The position numbers and the translations under genes were made by a program. Below are positions 16,045-25,315 of a DNA stretch of 64,000 nt, one piece after another (the first letter of the stretch is position 1; each line of letters begins with the position of its first letter). The notes under the pieces were generated by a model, which did not search any database, was not told the origin of the DNA, and saw nothing but the letters and a program-made list of their open reading frames with translations. This DNA is from Clostridiales bacterium. Lineage in GTDB: Bacteria; Bacillota; Clostridia; Lachnospirales; Lachnospiraceae. The stretch lies in NCBI GenBank assembly GCA_021204045.1, contig JAJQAA010000051.1:1-64000 (forward strand), read 5' to 3'.

Positions 16045-16151
16045 CCGATTTTTGGGGAAATAATGCAAGGAAATAACGCAGGAGGCGCAAATCTTTTCAA
16101 TATCCAATGCTCTCAAAAACATTTTGTCTCACAGTCATCCCCACCTCTCGC

Positions 16152-16295
16152 TCATTTTCCGCTTATGTAGCGGTTCACCAGCCGATTCAGCGTCACCTTC
16201 ATCTGCGCGACGATATCGAGCAGTTTTTCATTTTCTTCTTTCAATCTGCGATTCTCTTCAGCCAGCTTCTCTACTTCTGTCATAGTAATGTTCAT
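16152..16295 (-). CDS. Small coiled-coil protein, 47 residues
   Basis: The short frame reads MNITMTEVEKLAEENRRLKE then ENEKLLDIVAQMKVTLNRLV with a basic end. The heptad pattern in residues 6-30 predicts a coiled coil. Similar mini-proteins occur in Lachnospiraceae, but no function is known to me. GGAGAAATC precedes the ATG at 16295. It lies upstream of the rplM promoter on the same strand and has no terminator visible, so it may read into that region. Confidence 0.65.
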   Translation of the reverse strand: MNITMTEVEKLAEENRRLKEENEKLLDIVAQMKVTLNRLVNRYISGK

Positions 16296-16422
16296 AATGA
16301 TTTCTCCCTTTTGTTTTCGTTATCTCAGATGATTCGCGGTCCGCGACAACCGGATTAACTACATATTAAAAGCTTTTTCCCGATTTGAAAAGCAGAAGAT
16401 ATCGCGTATTTCGACGGACTTC

Positions 16423-16450
16423 GACGAAAAAATCGTGACGATTTATCGTC
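16423..16450. repeat. Dyad in the gap before the wall-binding protein gene
   Basis: AAATCGT (16430-16436) mirrors ACGATTT (16438-16444), and GACGA/TCGTC extends the arms with a one-base bulge. It could be an operator or hairpin. The rest of 16296-16590 shows no gene. Confidence 0.4.
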
Positions 16451-16590
16451 CTACAAAATCTGTGTTTTTCTTCCTCTTGTCACGCAAAAGCTTGTTATAT
16501 CTGTAACAAATTTTGTCGATCGATTTTTTCTTTTAAAACCGTCTTTTTTCTTACGATTCCGGCAATTTCCTTACAATCTCCTGGAAGACC

Positions 16591-16619
16591 TTGCCAGCTT
16601 CTTTTCCCGCTGTTATAAT
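16591..16619 (+). promoter_or_regulatory. Sigma-A promoter of the small wall-binding-repeat gene
   Basis: TTGCCA (16591-16596), 17 bases, TATAAT (16614-16619). It stands 64 bases before the ATG at 16683; AGAAAGGGG is the ribosome site. Confidence 0.7.
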
Positions 16620-16682
16620 GAACACACCGATGGGATAGTATGGAAGACCATTTTCGGTTTTCCGATAGAAAGGGGCATTGAG

Positions 16683-17006
16683 ATGAGACGTTGCACGGGA
16701 TTGACTTCGATTTTCCTGGCTGCCTGTATGCTTTTGGGCCCCTTCCCCGCGCTTGCCGGAGAGTGGCAGATGTCGGACGATGACCAATGGCAGTACATCC
16801 AGGATGACGGCTCCGCAGCCACCGGCTGGCAGGACATTGACGGCGACCGCTATTATTTCGATGAGGATGGCAACCGCAAATCTGACTACTGGCACAAGGA
16901 TGACGGCAACTGGTACTACCTGGATGAAGACGGCATCATGGCTACTGACACCTGGATAGACAATTATTATGTAAATGAGGACGGCATCTTCGAGAAAAAA
17001 CGTTGA
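16683..17006 (+). CDS. Secreted protein with cell-wall-binding repeats
   Basis: A 107-residue exported protein. Residues 1-25 are a signal peptide ending PFPALAGEW. The mature part has aromatic repeats of the choline/cell-wall-binding type (PF01473-like): WQDIDGDRYYFDEDGN, DDGNWYYLDEDGIMATDTW and YYVNEDGIF. Such repeats bind wall polymers. There is no catalytic domain, so it may be an anchor or ligand-only protein. It lies next to another secreted protein whose first part has similar aromatic-glycine texture. Confidence 0.8.
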   Translation: MRRCTGLTSIFLAACMLLGPFPALAGEWQMSDDDQWQYIQDDGSAATGWQDIDGDRYYFDEDGNRKSDYWHKDDGNWYYLDEDGIMATDTWIDNYYVNEDGIFEKKR

Positions 17007-17007
17007 A

Positions 17008-17042
17008 AAGCCGGATATACTTATTACATTTTTCTTCCCGGC
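17008..17042 (+). terminator. Weak hairpin after the wall-binding-repeat gene
   Basis: GCCGG and CCGGC arms about 23 bases apart, followed by only a short T-rich stretch. Weak evidence for termination. Confidence 0.3.
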
Positions 17043-17081
17043 TCTTAATAAAATGTTAGGAAATGTTCACATTTTAGATAG

Positions 17082-17110
17082 TTGTGGACATTTTCATTTT
17101 ATGATATTAT
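17082..17110 (+). promoter_or_regulatory. Possible sigma-A promoter of the acidic secreted protein gene
   Basis: TTGTGG (17082-17087), 17 bases, TATTAT (17105-17110), 46 bases ahead of the ATG. The -35 match is moderate. Confidence 0.5.
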
Positions 17111-17155
17111 TTTTCCAGCAAACGAAAGTACGATACAAATCATCGGAGGTATGAT

Positions 17156-18349
17156 ATGAAAAAAAGGACACTCAAAATATCCGCGCTCACAGCTCTTCTG
17201 TCAGCGGCAGCTGCTGGCACAGCCTTTGCCGGAAGCTGGAAGACAGACGCATTCGGCACCTATTATGAAAATGACAACGGTACCCGCCCCGCCTACGCAA
17301 AAACCTGGGTATGCCCGGATGACGGTATGACATATGTATTTGATCCGGACGGCTATCTGATCATCGACGGCTACTACGGCACCTTCCGCACCAACTCCAG
17401 CGGACAGCTCGTTGAGAAGACCGAGGAGCAGCTGGCTAAAGAAGCGGTGGAAAAGGCTGAGCGTGTGTCAAGGCCAAATCCTTCCAAGGTCGCTACTGAA
17501 GCAAAGGCTGCCGGTACCGCAGCCAAGCAGCTCACAGCCGCCGCCACGACCACCCGTCTCGCCTACCAGGCTGAGATGCAGATCTTTATGGACCGCGCCT
17601 TTGCCGCTCTTCGTACCGCGTTGGGTGATGATTATCCCAACCTGATCGGCGATACCAAGAGCACATCCATTGACAGCACCTATTTTTATCGTGTGCGCGG
17701 CGATTCTGTTTATACGCTCTCCGCAAGCAAGCACCTGGTGTCCAGCGAGACCAATCCGGACTATACGCCATACGCTTTCAGTGTCACTTACGATCGCGGC
17801 AGACTTTCCAGTGATTCCGGCCTGGATTATTTCAACGAGGCGTTCCAGACACTGGTGATTGCCGCAGTGGGTGAGACTGCCGGGCAGGAGCTCTACGATA
17901 CCCTTATGGCCGACGTACTTGACGGTACTTCTCTCCTCAAGCTGAGCGGCACGACCGATACCGGTAATTCCTATACCGCAAACTGTGTCGGCAATACCGT
18001 TACTGTCCAGGTTACCTGCAGCGAGATCGTTCCGGAAACCGAAGATGAAAACGCAGAAGGCGAGACTGCCGAGGGTGAGAGCACGGAAGAAGCTGTTGAG
18101 GAAACACCCACTACCAGTGTGATCACCGTAGGCGCCGGCCAATCCTCCACAGCGGAAACGGAAGCATCGGAAGAAACCACGGACGAGGGAACGGAGGAAA
18201 ACGCCGAGGCATCGGAAGAAACATCTGGCGAAACCGCCGTAGAAGAAACTGCGAATGAAACCGAAGTTGCCTCTGAAGAAGCCGCAGCAGAAACAGAAGC
18301 TGCCGCGGAAGAGACCGCAGCAGAAGAAACCTCCGCGGAGGAAGCCTGA
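17156..18349 (+). CDS. Secreted protein with acidic low-complexity tail
   Basis: A 397-residue exported protein. A signal peptide ends near AAGTAFAGSW (about residue 26). Residues 27-80 carry a wall-binding-like aromatic motif (GTYYENDNG, YVFDPDGYLIIDGYYGTF). An alanine-rich helical linker follows, then a 150-residue globular part. The last 115 residues are almost only E, T, A, S and V, with recurring EET and AEE units, and have no LPXTG signal or membrane anchor. The tail may be a flexible spacer on the surface. I do not recognise the globular part. GGAGGT precedes the ATG. Confidence 0.75.
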   Translation: MKKRTLKISALTALLSAAAAGTAFAGSWKTDAFGTYYENDNGTRPAYAKTWVCPDDGMTYVFDPDGYLIIDGYYGTFRTNSSGQLVEKTEEQLAKEAVEKAERVSRPNPSKVATEAKAAGTAAKQLTAAATTTRLAYQAEMQIFMDRAFAALRTALGDDYPNLIGDTKSTSIDSTYFYRVRGDSVYTLSASKHLVSSETNPDYTPYAFSVTYDRGRLSSDSGLDYFNEAFQTLVIAAVGETAGQELYDTLMADVLDGTSLLKLSGTTDTGNSYTANCVGNTVTVQVTCSEIVPETEDENAEGETAEGESTEEAVEETPTTSVITVGAGQSSTAETEASEETTDEGTEENAEASEETSGETAVEETANETEVASEEAAAETEAAAEETAAEETSAEEA

Positions 18350-18403
18350 TCTCACTTCAGGGAAACCTTATTATCGATTTTCGATTCTTAAAATCCAAAA
18401 AGA

Positions 18404-18436
18404 AGCAGATGGTCGTTATCAACCGTCTGCTTTTTT
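18404..18436 (+). terminator. Intrinsic terminator after the acidic secreted protein gene
   Basis: AGCAGATGGT (18404-18413) pairs with ACCGTCTGCT (18422-18431), then six Ts. It lies between convergent genes. Confidence 0.85.
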
Positions 18437-18466
18437 GTAATATTCCGTATAATTTTATCCTGCTGC

Positions 18467-18985
18467 TTAGTCTTCCGGAATCTCCACGAGAATATACTCG
18501 TCCTCCGGGATCGTCATCTCGTACCAGGGATCGCCGTCGTTCTCATACTCGCTCGCGGTATATACCTTCAGATGAATTTCGTTATCCTGATACAGACCGC
18601 CGTACATCGTCTCATCCGATGAACCATAGTTGAAATCCTGCATGGCGTACTCATCGTTAACGCCCTTAATCGCGACCATCGCAAACTCGGATGCGTCTTC
18701 CGCCGACGTCCCGTCCTTCACGACTGCAATCACGTCGACATATCCGTCATCCAGATGCAGGCCAAAGTCAATCGCGTACGCCATCGGATACTCTTCCTCG
18801 TCAAGATAAATATCGTCTACGTCCTCATGCAGCTGATCTTCATCAATCTCAACATACGCGTACAGATTGAAATCCGGTGCGAGCGTCTCTCCCGCTTCTG
18901 TCTCCGGCGTAACAATATTGCTCTTGGTACAGCCACACAACAATGCCGCGCAGCCCGCCGCGAACAGCAGATGTCTTATTTTCAT
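18467..18985 (-). CDS. Putative lipoprotein of unknown function
   Basis: A 172-residue protein starting MKIRHLLFAAGCAALLCGCT: a lipoprotein signal peptide with lipobox LCGC, so the mature protein should be attached to the outer face of the membrane through Cys19. The mature part is very acidic (runs such as DEDQLHEDVDDIYLDEEE) and Tyr-rich, with no family I recognise. The start at 18985 has AAGGAGGTAAG upstream; an ATG 18 bases earlier lacks such a site. A TATAAT lies at 19020-19015 upstream without a clear -35. Confidence 0.75.
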   Translation of the reverse strand: MKIRHLLFAAGCAALLCGCTKSNIVTPETEAGETLAPDFNLYAYVEIDEDQLHEDVDDIYLDEEEYPMAYAIDFGLHLDDGYVDVIAVVKDGTSAEDASEFAMVAIKGVNDEYAMQDFNYGSSDETMYGGLYQDNEIHLKVYTASEYENDGDPWYEMTIPEDEYILVEIPED

Positions 18986-19089
18986 TTTCTTACCTCCTTG
19001 CAAAAACAGTAGTAATTATATACGATCGACAAGCTTTTGAACAGGGGTTTTCAAAAAAAGTCAGGAAAATTTCACAATTTTGATCGTTA

Positions 19090-20769
19090 CTAAACAGCCA
19101 TCTGCTTTTTCCTCGCCTCGCGGCAAGCCGCGGCGGCGATACTGAAAACCAGCCACATAATCGGCGACGCGATCGGCAGATTAATATTAACCAGTGCCTG
19201 AAACGCGTAACAGATCACAGCCGATAATGCCCCAAACAGATAAATATTGGATCGATAGTTTTTCAGCATCGCCAAAACGGAACTCCCAAGAAACACCAGA
19301 TAGGCAATCAGGCCAAACGGTCCGATTGTCACAAAATACTGCAGGTATTCATTATGCGCACTGTCATAAATCTGTCCGCTGACATCAATCATACCGCGGA
19401 AAATTTTGTTCGTCGTCAGAATACCAAACGTGTCCGGCCCATAACCAAACAATTTATGTCTCAGAGGAAATTCTTTATAAAGGGCAATGGACATTTTCCA
19501 AATATATCCGCGGTTCGTGCCCCAGGAATCATCAAACAACAGGTAACGCCCCAGAGCGCCATAGCGCTGCGCGTTCCCGCCCACATTCACATCATAAAAC
19601 GCCGCAATTCCCGCAAAAATCACCAGCGCCGCAAATATGCCCCAGGCCAGTATCCGGCGACGCCCCCAGAGCATGGCTCGTTTCTCTTCTTCCGATCCGG
19701 GCACAGCGATTCCTCTCGCCCTCGTTTTCCATGCAGTATAATAACAGGCCGCCACAATCAGCCACAGTGCAATTACGATATATAACAGGCCGCCAAACCC
19801 CGTGATCACGCCAAACAGACTGTCCAGGCCAATCACCATATCTTCATAGCAGATATTGATCCAGTCGATGCACTGCACCACCGTAAAAAAACCGGCCAGC
19901 ATCAGCAAATACCGTCGTGTCCCTTTCCATGTCCGGAACATTACAAACGGCAGCAATCCGAACATCGCCATAAGCGCAAGATATGCATTATCGCTGCAGC
20001 CCATAATGATCGCGAAAAAACAGACCGTCAGACACAGATAATACCAGATCTGTCGTCCTACGCTTCTGGCTGCCGCGAACATTCCGGCTGAAAAGCCCAT
20101 CAGCAGGCCGACATAAGCCGTATAGGTATTGATATTGCCCATAGTGGAGGTAAAAATCGTCGACTGCTCCGGTTTGATCTTCCCGCGGAAATTTAAAATA
20201 TCCAGCTCGAAATAATCCGTAATTCCGATCGCGCACACAATCATGCCGCTGATCAGAAACAGCTCCAGCACCCAGCCTTTCATCTTCCAGAAACGGCTGA
20301 TCACAAAATAGGCCGCCACATAGAGCGTCAGCAGGAACAGCCCCGTATAGCGGCCCTCGTTCCCCCAGAAAGACTCATAAAAATAATCAGACTGGAATGT
20401 TGAAATCAGCGCGATCAGCCAGAACACCAGAACCGCCACGTCCGCCGCACAAAAGGTCTGCTTCCAGCTGTGCGGGTGAAGGCGGGCAAACAAAGCTTTC
20501 GCGTTTTTTCCGCCATAACGCGCCAGGTCAATCGCCAGCATGATCAGGGCAGCCATCAGGGAAAATACCAGCATACCGATAACACAGACATAATAGCATT
20601 GATATTTTGTTTCAAGAATATCAAAATACGCGTGCCGGTAAATCAACGGAAAAACCGTCACCAGCAGGACGACAAATATCGTAATAATGCCGCTCACGAC
20701 CGACGCGCAGACCGCCGGGAAGTGCCCTCCGGTCGATACTGTTTCTTTTTTCTTTCCGTTCTTTTGCAT
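19090..20769 (-). CDS. O-antigen ligase/polymerase family membrane protein
   Basis: A 559-residue protein with about 12 hydrophobic segments and a large loop typical of the Wzy_C/O-antigen ligase family. The loop region RYLLFDDSWGTNRGYIWKMS, then FGYGPDTFGI and YDSAHNEYLQYFVTIGPFG, contains the H-N-E-Y-L motif conserved in such enzymes, which polymerise or transfer lipid-linked glycans outside the membrane. In a monoderm the product is likely a wall or capsule polysaccharide. No other glycan genes adjoin it. GGAGG lies ten bases before the ATG. Confidence 0.82.
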   Translation of the reverse strand: MQKNGKKKETVSTGGHFPAVCASVVSGIITIFVVLLVTVFPLIYRHAYFDILETKYQCYYVCVIGMLVFSLMAALIMLAIDLARYGGKNAKALFARLHPHSWKQTFCAADVAVLVFWLIALISTFQSDYFYESFWGNEGRYTGLFLLTLYVAAYFVISRFWKMKGWVLELFLISGMIVCAIGITDYFELDILNFRGKIKPEQSTIFTSTMGNINTYTAYVGLLMGFSAGMFAAARSVGRQIWYYLCLTVCFFAIIMGCSDNAYLALMAMFGLLPFVMFRTWKGTRRYLLMLAGFFTVVQCIDWINICYEDMVIGLDSLFGVITGFGGLLYIVIALWLIVAACYYTAWKTRARGIAVPGSEEEKRAMLWGRRRILAWGIFAALVIFAGIAAFYDVNVGGNAQRYGALGRYLLFDDSWGTNRGYIWKMSIALYKEFPLRHKLFGYGPDTFGILTTNKIFRGMIDVSGQIYDSAHNEYLQYFVTIGPFGLIAYLVFLGSSVLAMLKNYRSNIYLFGALSAVICYAFQALVNINLPIASPIMWLVFSIAAAACREARKKQMAV

Positions 20770-20837
20770 CCTGCGGACGCCTCCGTTCTTTAAGAGATAG
20801 GATACTGCGGATTGCTCCGTGCTCTTTTATCCCTTGT

Positions 20838-20866
20838 ATCATAACATTTCAATCCGATTTACGCAA
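20838..20866 (-). promoter_or_regulatory. Promoter of the O-antigen-ligase-type gene
   Basis: Minus strand TTGCGT (20866-20861), 17 bases, TATGAT (20843-20838). Its -35 lies three bases from that of the divergent MATE promoter, so polymerase binding at the two should compete. Confidence 0.6.
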
Positions 20867-20869
20867 CTC

Positions 20870-20899
20870 TTGACAGTTCTTTTGCCATCGTGTTAGACT
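20870..20899 (+). promoter_or_regulatory. Promoter of the MATE gene, giving a near-leaderless mRNA
   Basis: TTGACA (20870-20875), 18 bases, TAGACT (20894-20899). Transcription would start at about 20906, right at the ATG of the MATE gene. Confidence 0.6.
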
Positions 20900-20906
20900 T
20901 GCCTTT

Positions 20907-22235
20907 ATGAACGACACCTTTATGAAAGAAAAACCGGTTTTTCCGCTTTTGGTATCGATGGCTCTGCCGATGGTGCTCTCGATGCTGGTCGGTTCCCTGT
21001 ACAACATCATCGACAGCTATTTTGTCGCCGCGATCAGCGAGGACGCCATCACGGCGCTCTCCCTGGTTTATCCCGTACAGAATTTTATCAGCGCCGTCTC
21101 CATCGGTTTTGGCGTTGGCATCAATGCCGTGATCGTCGGCCATCTCGGCGCCGGAAACCACGAGAAGGCCAATGCGGCGGCCACCCTCGGAATCATTTTT
21201 TCCGCCGTGCACGGTCTTATGTTTACCGCGGCCGGTATCGGCCTGATGCCGGAGTTTCTGCGTCATTTTACCGTAAACGAAACGGTATTGCGATACGGGA
21301 TCCAATACAGCCGCATCGCCTTTTCCTTCACCTTATACTATATGCTCTCGCTCGCCTGGGAAAAAATTTTCCAGGCTGTTGGGCGAATGAAAACCACGAT
21401 GATCTGTCTCGGCGGCGGCTGCCTGGCAAATATTATTCTGGATCCGATCTTGATCTTCGGCGTTGGTTTTTTCCCCGCGATGGGTGTCCGCGGCGCAGCA
21501 CTGGCTACCGGGCTTGGTCAGCTGTTCAGCCTGATCCTCTACCTGGTTTTTGACCATATCTCGCCGCTCCCGGTGCGGATAAATCCGCAAAGCCTGAAAG
21601 CTGCCCGCGGCATTACCGGCCGTCTGTACGGCGTCGGTATCCCGGCCACACTCAATCTGGCTCTGCCATCCTTTCTGGTTTCCTTCCTCAACGCCCTTCT
21701 GGCGCCTTACACGCAGGGCTATGTCCTGATCCTGGGAATTTATTATAAGCTGCAATCCTTCCTCTACCTGCCCGCAAACGGCATCATCCAGGGCATGCGC
21801 CCGATCATCGGCTACAATTACGGCGCAGGGGAACGCTTACGTGTGCGCCGCATTTACCTGCTTACACTGGCGCTTAACGGAGGGATCATGCTTTTGGGAA
21901 CCATACTTGCCCTCTGCTGCGCAGAACCGATCATTTGCCTGTTTACCACAAATCCCGGAACCATCGCCATTGGCCGGGCGGCCTTACGCACCATCTGTAT
22001 CGGCTTTCTGGCCTCCGCCGTCTCCGTGACCTCCTGCGGCGCACTCGAAGGGATTGGCAAAGGCACACAGTCGCTCGTCATCTCCCTCTGCCGTTATATC
22101 GTCGTCATCATCCCCATGGCCTGGATTCTCTCCCGGATTACCGGTCCGGATGGGATATGGCATGCGTTCTGGATTACAGAAATAATCACGGCCGTCGTAG
22201 CGGCGGCCGTGTATCGTCATACTGTCAGATCATAG
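20907..22235 (+). CDS. MATE family efflux transporter
   Basis: A 442-residue, 12-segment membrane protein of the MATE family. VSMALPMVLSMLVGSLYNII opens the first half and VYPVQNFISAVSIGFGVGIN and GAGNHEKANAAATLGI follow; the second half repeats the fold with PANGIIQGMRPIIGYNYGAG. These pumps export drugs or metabolites in exchange for Na+ or H+. No Shine-Dalgarno sequence is visible before ATG 20907 or before the next ATG at 20922, and a promoter sits immediately upstream, so translation may be leaderless. Substrate unknown. Confidence 0.92.
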   Translation: MNDTFMKEKPVFPLLVSMALPMVLSMLVGSLYNIIDSYFVAAISEDAITALSLVYPVQNFISAVSIGFGVGINAVIVGHLGAGNHEKANAAATLGIIFSAVHGLMFTAAGIGLMPEFLRHFTVNETVLRYGIQYSRIAFSFTLYYMLSLAWEKIFQAVGRMKTTMICLGGGCLANIILDPILIFGVGFFPAMGVRGAALATGLGQLFSLILYLVFDHISPLPVRINPQSLKAARGITGRLYGVGIPATLNLALPSFLVSFLNALLAPYTQGYVLILGIYYKLQSFLYLPANGIIQGMRPIIGYNYGAGERLRVRRIYLLTLALNGGIMLLGTILALCCAEPIICLFTTNPGTIAIGRAALRTICIGFLASAVSVTSCGALEGIGKGTQSLVISLCRYIVVIIPMAWILSRITGPDGIWHAFWITEIITAVVAAAVYRHTVRS

Positions 22236-22287
22236 CCGGCGCGTCCCGGCGCAGGCGATCCTATCGCAGCCAGGAATCCGGCAAACA

Positions 22288-23328
22288 TCAAAAATTGTCC
22301 GCCAGCATTTCCTTGCCGACAAGAATTTCTTCATAATCCTTCAGGTTACGCGCCAGAAGCTCCGGCGTGTTCAAACTATAGGGACAATGCTCCACGCAAT
22401 GATTGCAATGCAGACAATCGCGAATCCTGGCCATCTTTTCCTGCCATTCCGGCTTAAAATATCCAGCCGAAGGCGAACGACGCAGCAACAGGGACATCCG
22501 CGCGCTGGTATTGATCTCAATCCCCGCCGGGCACGGCATGCAGTAGCCACAGCCGCGGCAGAAGCTACCGTACAGCTGCTTCCGGTCGCGCTCAATCAGC
22601 GCCCGGATCTCTTCCGTCATCTGCGGCGGATTCTCCACATAACTCAAGAACTCGTCCAGCTCGCTCTCCCGCTGCACACCCCAGATCGGCAGCACGCCGT
22701 CATACTGAGCGGCAAACGCGTAAGCCGCCGCGGAATTGGTAATCAGTCCGCCGGAGAGTGCTTTCATCGCAATAAAGCCCATATTATGCTCCGCGCACAT
22801 ACGGACAATCTCAAGATCTTCTTCGCTGCACAGATAACAGAACGGGAACTGCAGCGTCTCATAAAGTCCGCTTTCAATGGCTTCGCGCGCCACCGCCTGG
22901 CGATGGTTCGTAATGCCAATGTGCAGGATCTTGCCCTGTCGTTTCGCCTCCAGCGCCGCCTCATAAAGTCCGCTCTCATCACCCGGCTTCGGGCAGAACG
23001 GCGGATTGTGGAACTGATAAATGTCCACATGATCCGTTTTCATCAGCCTCAGACTTGTCTCCAGATCCTTCCAGAAATCATCCGCCGTCTTTGCCGCCGT
23101 CTTTGTCGCGATATGGATATGAGCGCGCAGATCGGAAATCGCGTATCCGATCTTTTCCTCACTATCCGTGTAGGCGCGTGCCGTATCAAAAAAGGTCATG
23201 CCGCCGTCATACGCCTTGCGAAGCAGTCTGGCCGCTTCTTCCCTGGAAATACGCTGGATCGGCAGCGCGCCGAAACCATTTTTATCAGAAACAATACCGG
23301 TAGACCCAAGTGTAACCTGATTTGCCAT
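22288..23328 (-). CDS. Aldo/keto reductase with C-terminal 4Fe-4S region
   Basis: A 346-residue protein. Residues 1-260 form an aldo/keto reductase barrel: LGSTGIVSDKNGFGALPIQR, then FDTARAYTDSEEKIG with the catalytic Asp and Tyr, and IYQFHNPPF. The C-terminal part has two ferredoxin-like cysteine groups, CRGCGYCMPCPAGI and CLHCNHCVEHCP, so it probably carries iron-sulfur clusters and can trade electrons with other proteins. This fused form is common in anaerobes. AGAGGAA lies upstream of the ATG. It precedes no gene in the same transcription unit. Confidence 0.92.
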   Translation of the reverse strand: MANQVTLGSTGIVSDKNGFGALPIQRISREEAARLLRKAYDGGMTFFDTARAYTDSEEKIGYAISDLRAHIHIATKTAAKTADDFWKDLETSLRLMKTDHVDIYQFHNPPFCPKPGDESGLYEAALEAKRQGKILHIGITNHRQAVAREAIESGLYETLQFPFCYLCSEEDLEIVRMCAEHNMGFIAMKALSGGLITNSAAAYAFAAQYDGVLPIWGVQRESELDEFLSYVENPPQMTEEIRALIERDRKQLYGSFCRGCGYCMPCPAGIEINTSARMSLLLRRSPSAGYFKPEWQEKMARIRDCLHCNHCVEHCPYSLNTPELLARNLKDYEEILVGKEMLADNF

Positions 23329-23370
23329 GTGAATATTCCTCTTTTATATAGCGTTAGTAACATCGCTGAC

Positions 23371-23400
23371 CGGAGACTGCACCGACACGGGCAGTCTCCG
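23371..23400. other. Hairpin between phosphoglucomutase and aldo/keto reductase genes
   Basis: CGGAGACTGC (23371-23380) and GCAGTCTCCG (23391-23400) form a perfect 10-bp stem. There is no U-run on either strand, so it may be a processing or stability element on the mRNA. Confidence 0.45.
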
Positions 23401-23440
23401 TCTGATCGCACAACTGTCATCAGAAAACATATATCAGAAT

Positions 23441-25177
23441 TTACAGCAGCTGGTTCACGACCTCCATCAGCGCCTCACCCAGCGCCGCGGACTTCGCCTC
23501 CGCATCCTCGATGGAACTGCCCTTGACGCCGTAGTAGAATTTGATCTTAGGCTCAGTGCCGGACGGACGGATGCACAGCCAGGCGTTGTCACTCATATCA
23601 TAATAGAGGACGTTGGATGACGGCAGTCCGGTCGGCTTCACCTCTCCGGTCGCGATATCACGTATCGTATCGAGCTTGTAATCACGGGCGGAAAACACCT
23701 TGTAATCGCCAAATCCGTCCGGCGTGTTGTTGCGGAAGTTTTCCATGATCGCCTGGATCTTCTGCAGACCCTCGATACCGGCCAGGCCGATCGATTTGAC
23801 CGCGTCTTTGTAATAGCCGTATTTCTCATACATCGCGACCATCGCGTCCCACAGCGTCATGTTTTTGGTCTTATAATAGGCAGCCGCCTCGCAGAGCGCG
23901 ACACTGGCGGACACCGCGTCCTTGTCGCGGGCATAGGTGCCGATCAGGCAGCCATAGCTCTCTTCCATGCCGAACATATACTGGCCAACGCCGGTGTTCT
24001 CTTCCTTGAGAATCTGCTGACCAATCCACTTAAACCCGGTCAGGCATTCCACCAGCTTGCAGTTGTAGGAAGCCGCCACCGCGTCGATCAGGTTTGTACT
24101 GACGATGGACTTGACAACCTCGCCGTCAGTCGGGATCTTGTTGTTTGCCGCCTTCTGACTCAGTACATACTCGCACAGCAGAGAACCGGACATATTGCCG
24201 GTCAGAGAGATGTATTCGCCGGATTTGCTGTCCTTCACATAAACGCCAAGGCGGTCGGCATCCGGATCAGTCGCCAGCACCAGATCAGCGTCCAGCTCCT
24301 TCGCCATACCAAGGCCGAGCGCAAACGCCTCCGCGGCCTCCGGATTCGGATAGCTCACAGTCGGAAAATCCCCGTCCGGCAGCTCCTGCTGCGGCACGAC
24401 ATGCACATGGGTAAGGCCGATCTCCTTGAGTACACGGCGCACCGGGATGTTGCCGGTACCATGCAGCGGCGTATAGACGATCGTGATCTGATCCTGCATC
24501 TTGTCGATCGCGTCCTGGTTGACCACCTGCGCCTTGACATTGGCGATATATTTATTATCAATCTCAGCGCCGATGACATCATAAAGACCCGCTGCCTTCG
24601 CATCGGAGGCGCTCATCGTCTTCACCGTGGACAGATCCTCGATCGCCAGTACCTCGGCGGTCACGCCCTTGTCGTGCGGCGGGGTAAACTGCGCGCCGTC
24701 CTCCCAGTATACTTTATAACCGTTGTACTCCGGCGGATTGTGGCTGGCAGTCACGTTGATCCCGGCGATGCAGCCCAGCTCGCGAACCGCGAAGGACAGC
24801 TCCGGCGTCGGGCGCAGGGATTCAAACTTGTAGGCTTTGATGCCGTTGGCCGCCAGGGTCCTGGCCGCCTCATCTGCGAACTCCGGCGACATATGACGGG
24901 AATCGTAGGCGATCGCAACCCCCCTGGACGCACCGCCCTGCTTGATGATATAGTTGGCGAGTCCCTGCGTCGCCCGGCGCACAACATAGATATTCATACG
25001 GTTGATGCCGGCGCCGATGATGCCGCGCAGTCCGGCGGTGCCGAACTCGAGATCCATATAGAAGCGCTCCTTAATCTCGTTTTCATCCCCGGCGATGGCA
25101 CGCAGCTCCGCTTTCGTCTCCTCGTCAAAGTAAGGGTTGCTCAGCCACTCCTCATAAATCTTTTTGTAATCCTTCAT
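23441..25177 (-). CDS. pgcA: Phospho-sugar mutase (phosphoglucomutase type)
   Basis: A 578-residue alpha-D-phosphohexomutase. The phosphoserine loop is in TASHNPPEYNGYKVYW, the metal loop in ATDPDADRLGVYV, the sugar-specificity loop in MFGMEESYGCLIG, and the phosphate-binding end in RPSGTEPKIKFYYG. The PgcA-type length and layout point to interconversion of glucose-1- and glucose-6-phosphate, feeding wall polymer and glycogen synthesis; mannose specificity cannot be excluded. The ATG at 25177 has GGAGGGAG upstream; the earlier GTG/ATG choices lack a ribosome site. Confidence 0.93.
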   Translation of the reverse strand: MKDYKKIYEEWLSNPYFDEETKAELRAIAGDENEIKERFYMDLEFGTAGLRGIIGAGINRMNIYVVRRATQGLANYIIKQGGASRGVAIAYDSRHMSPEFADEAARTLAANGIKAYKFESLRPTPELSFAVRELGCIAGINVTASHNPPEYNGYKVYWEDGAQFTPPHDKGVTAEVLAIEDLSTVKTMSASDAKAAGLYDVIGAEIDNKYIANVKAQVVNQDAIDKMQDQITIVYTPLHGTGNIPVRRVLKEIGLTHVHVVPQQELPDGDFPTVSYPNPEAAEAFALGLGMAKELDADLVLATDPDADRLGVYVKDSKSGEYISLTGNMSGSLLCEYVLSQKAANNKIPTDGEVVKSIVSTNLIDAVAASYNCKLVECLTGFKWIGQQILKEENTGVGQYMFGMEESYGCLIGTYARDKDAVSASVALCEAAAYYKTKNMTLWDAMVAMYEKYGYYKDAVKSIGLAGIEGLQKIQAIMENFRNNTPDGFGDYKVFSARDYKLDTIRDIATGEVKPTGLPSSNVLYYDMSDNAWLCIRPSGTEPKIKFYYGVKGSSIEDAEAKSAALGEALMEVVNQLL

Positions 25178-25315
25178 AACAAAATACTCCCTCCTGTATA
25201 TTCCCCCCGCCGCACACACCCCCGGCAGGAATTCGTTCGGGCGCTATGCCCGCATCAGTTTTATTATATACTAAGTTTTTTCAAAAGAAAAGGACATGCG
25301 TGCAAAATTGCCTGT

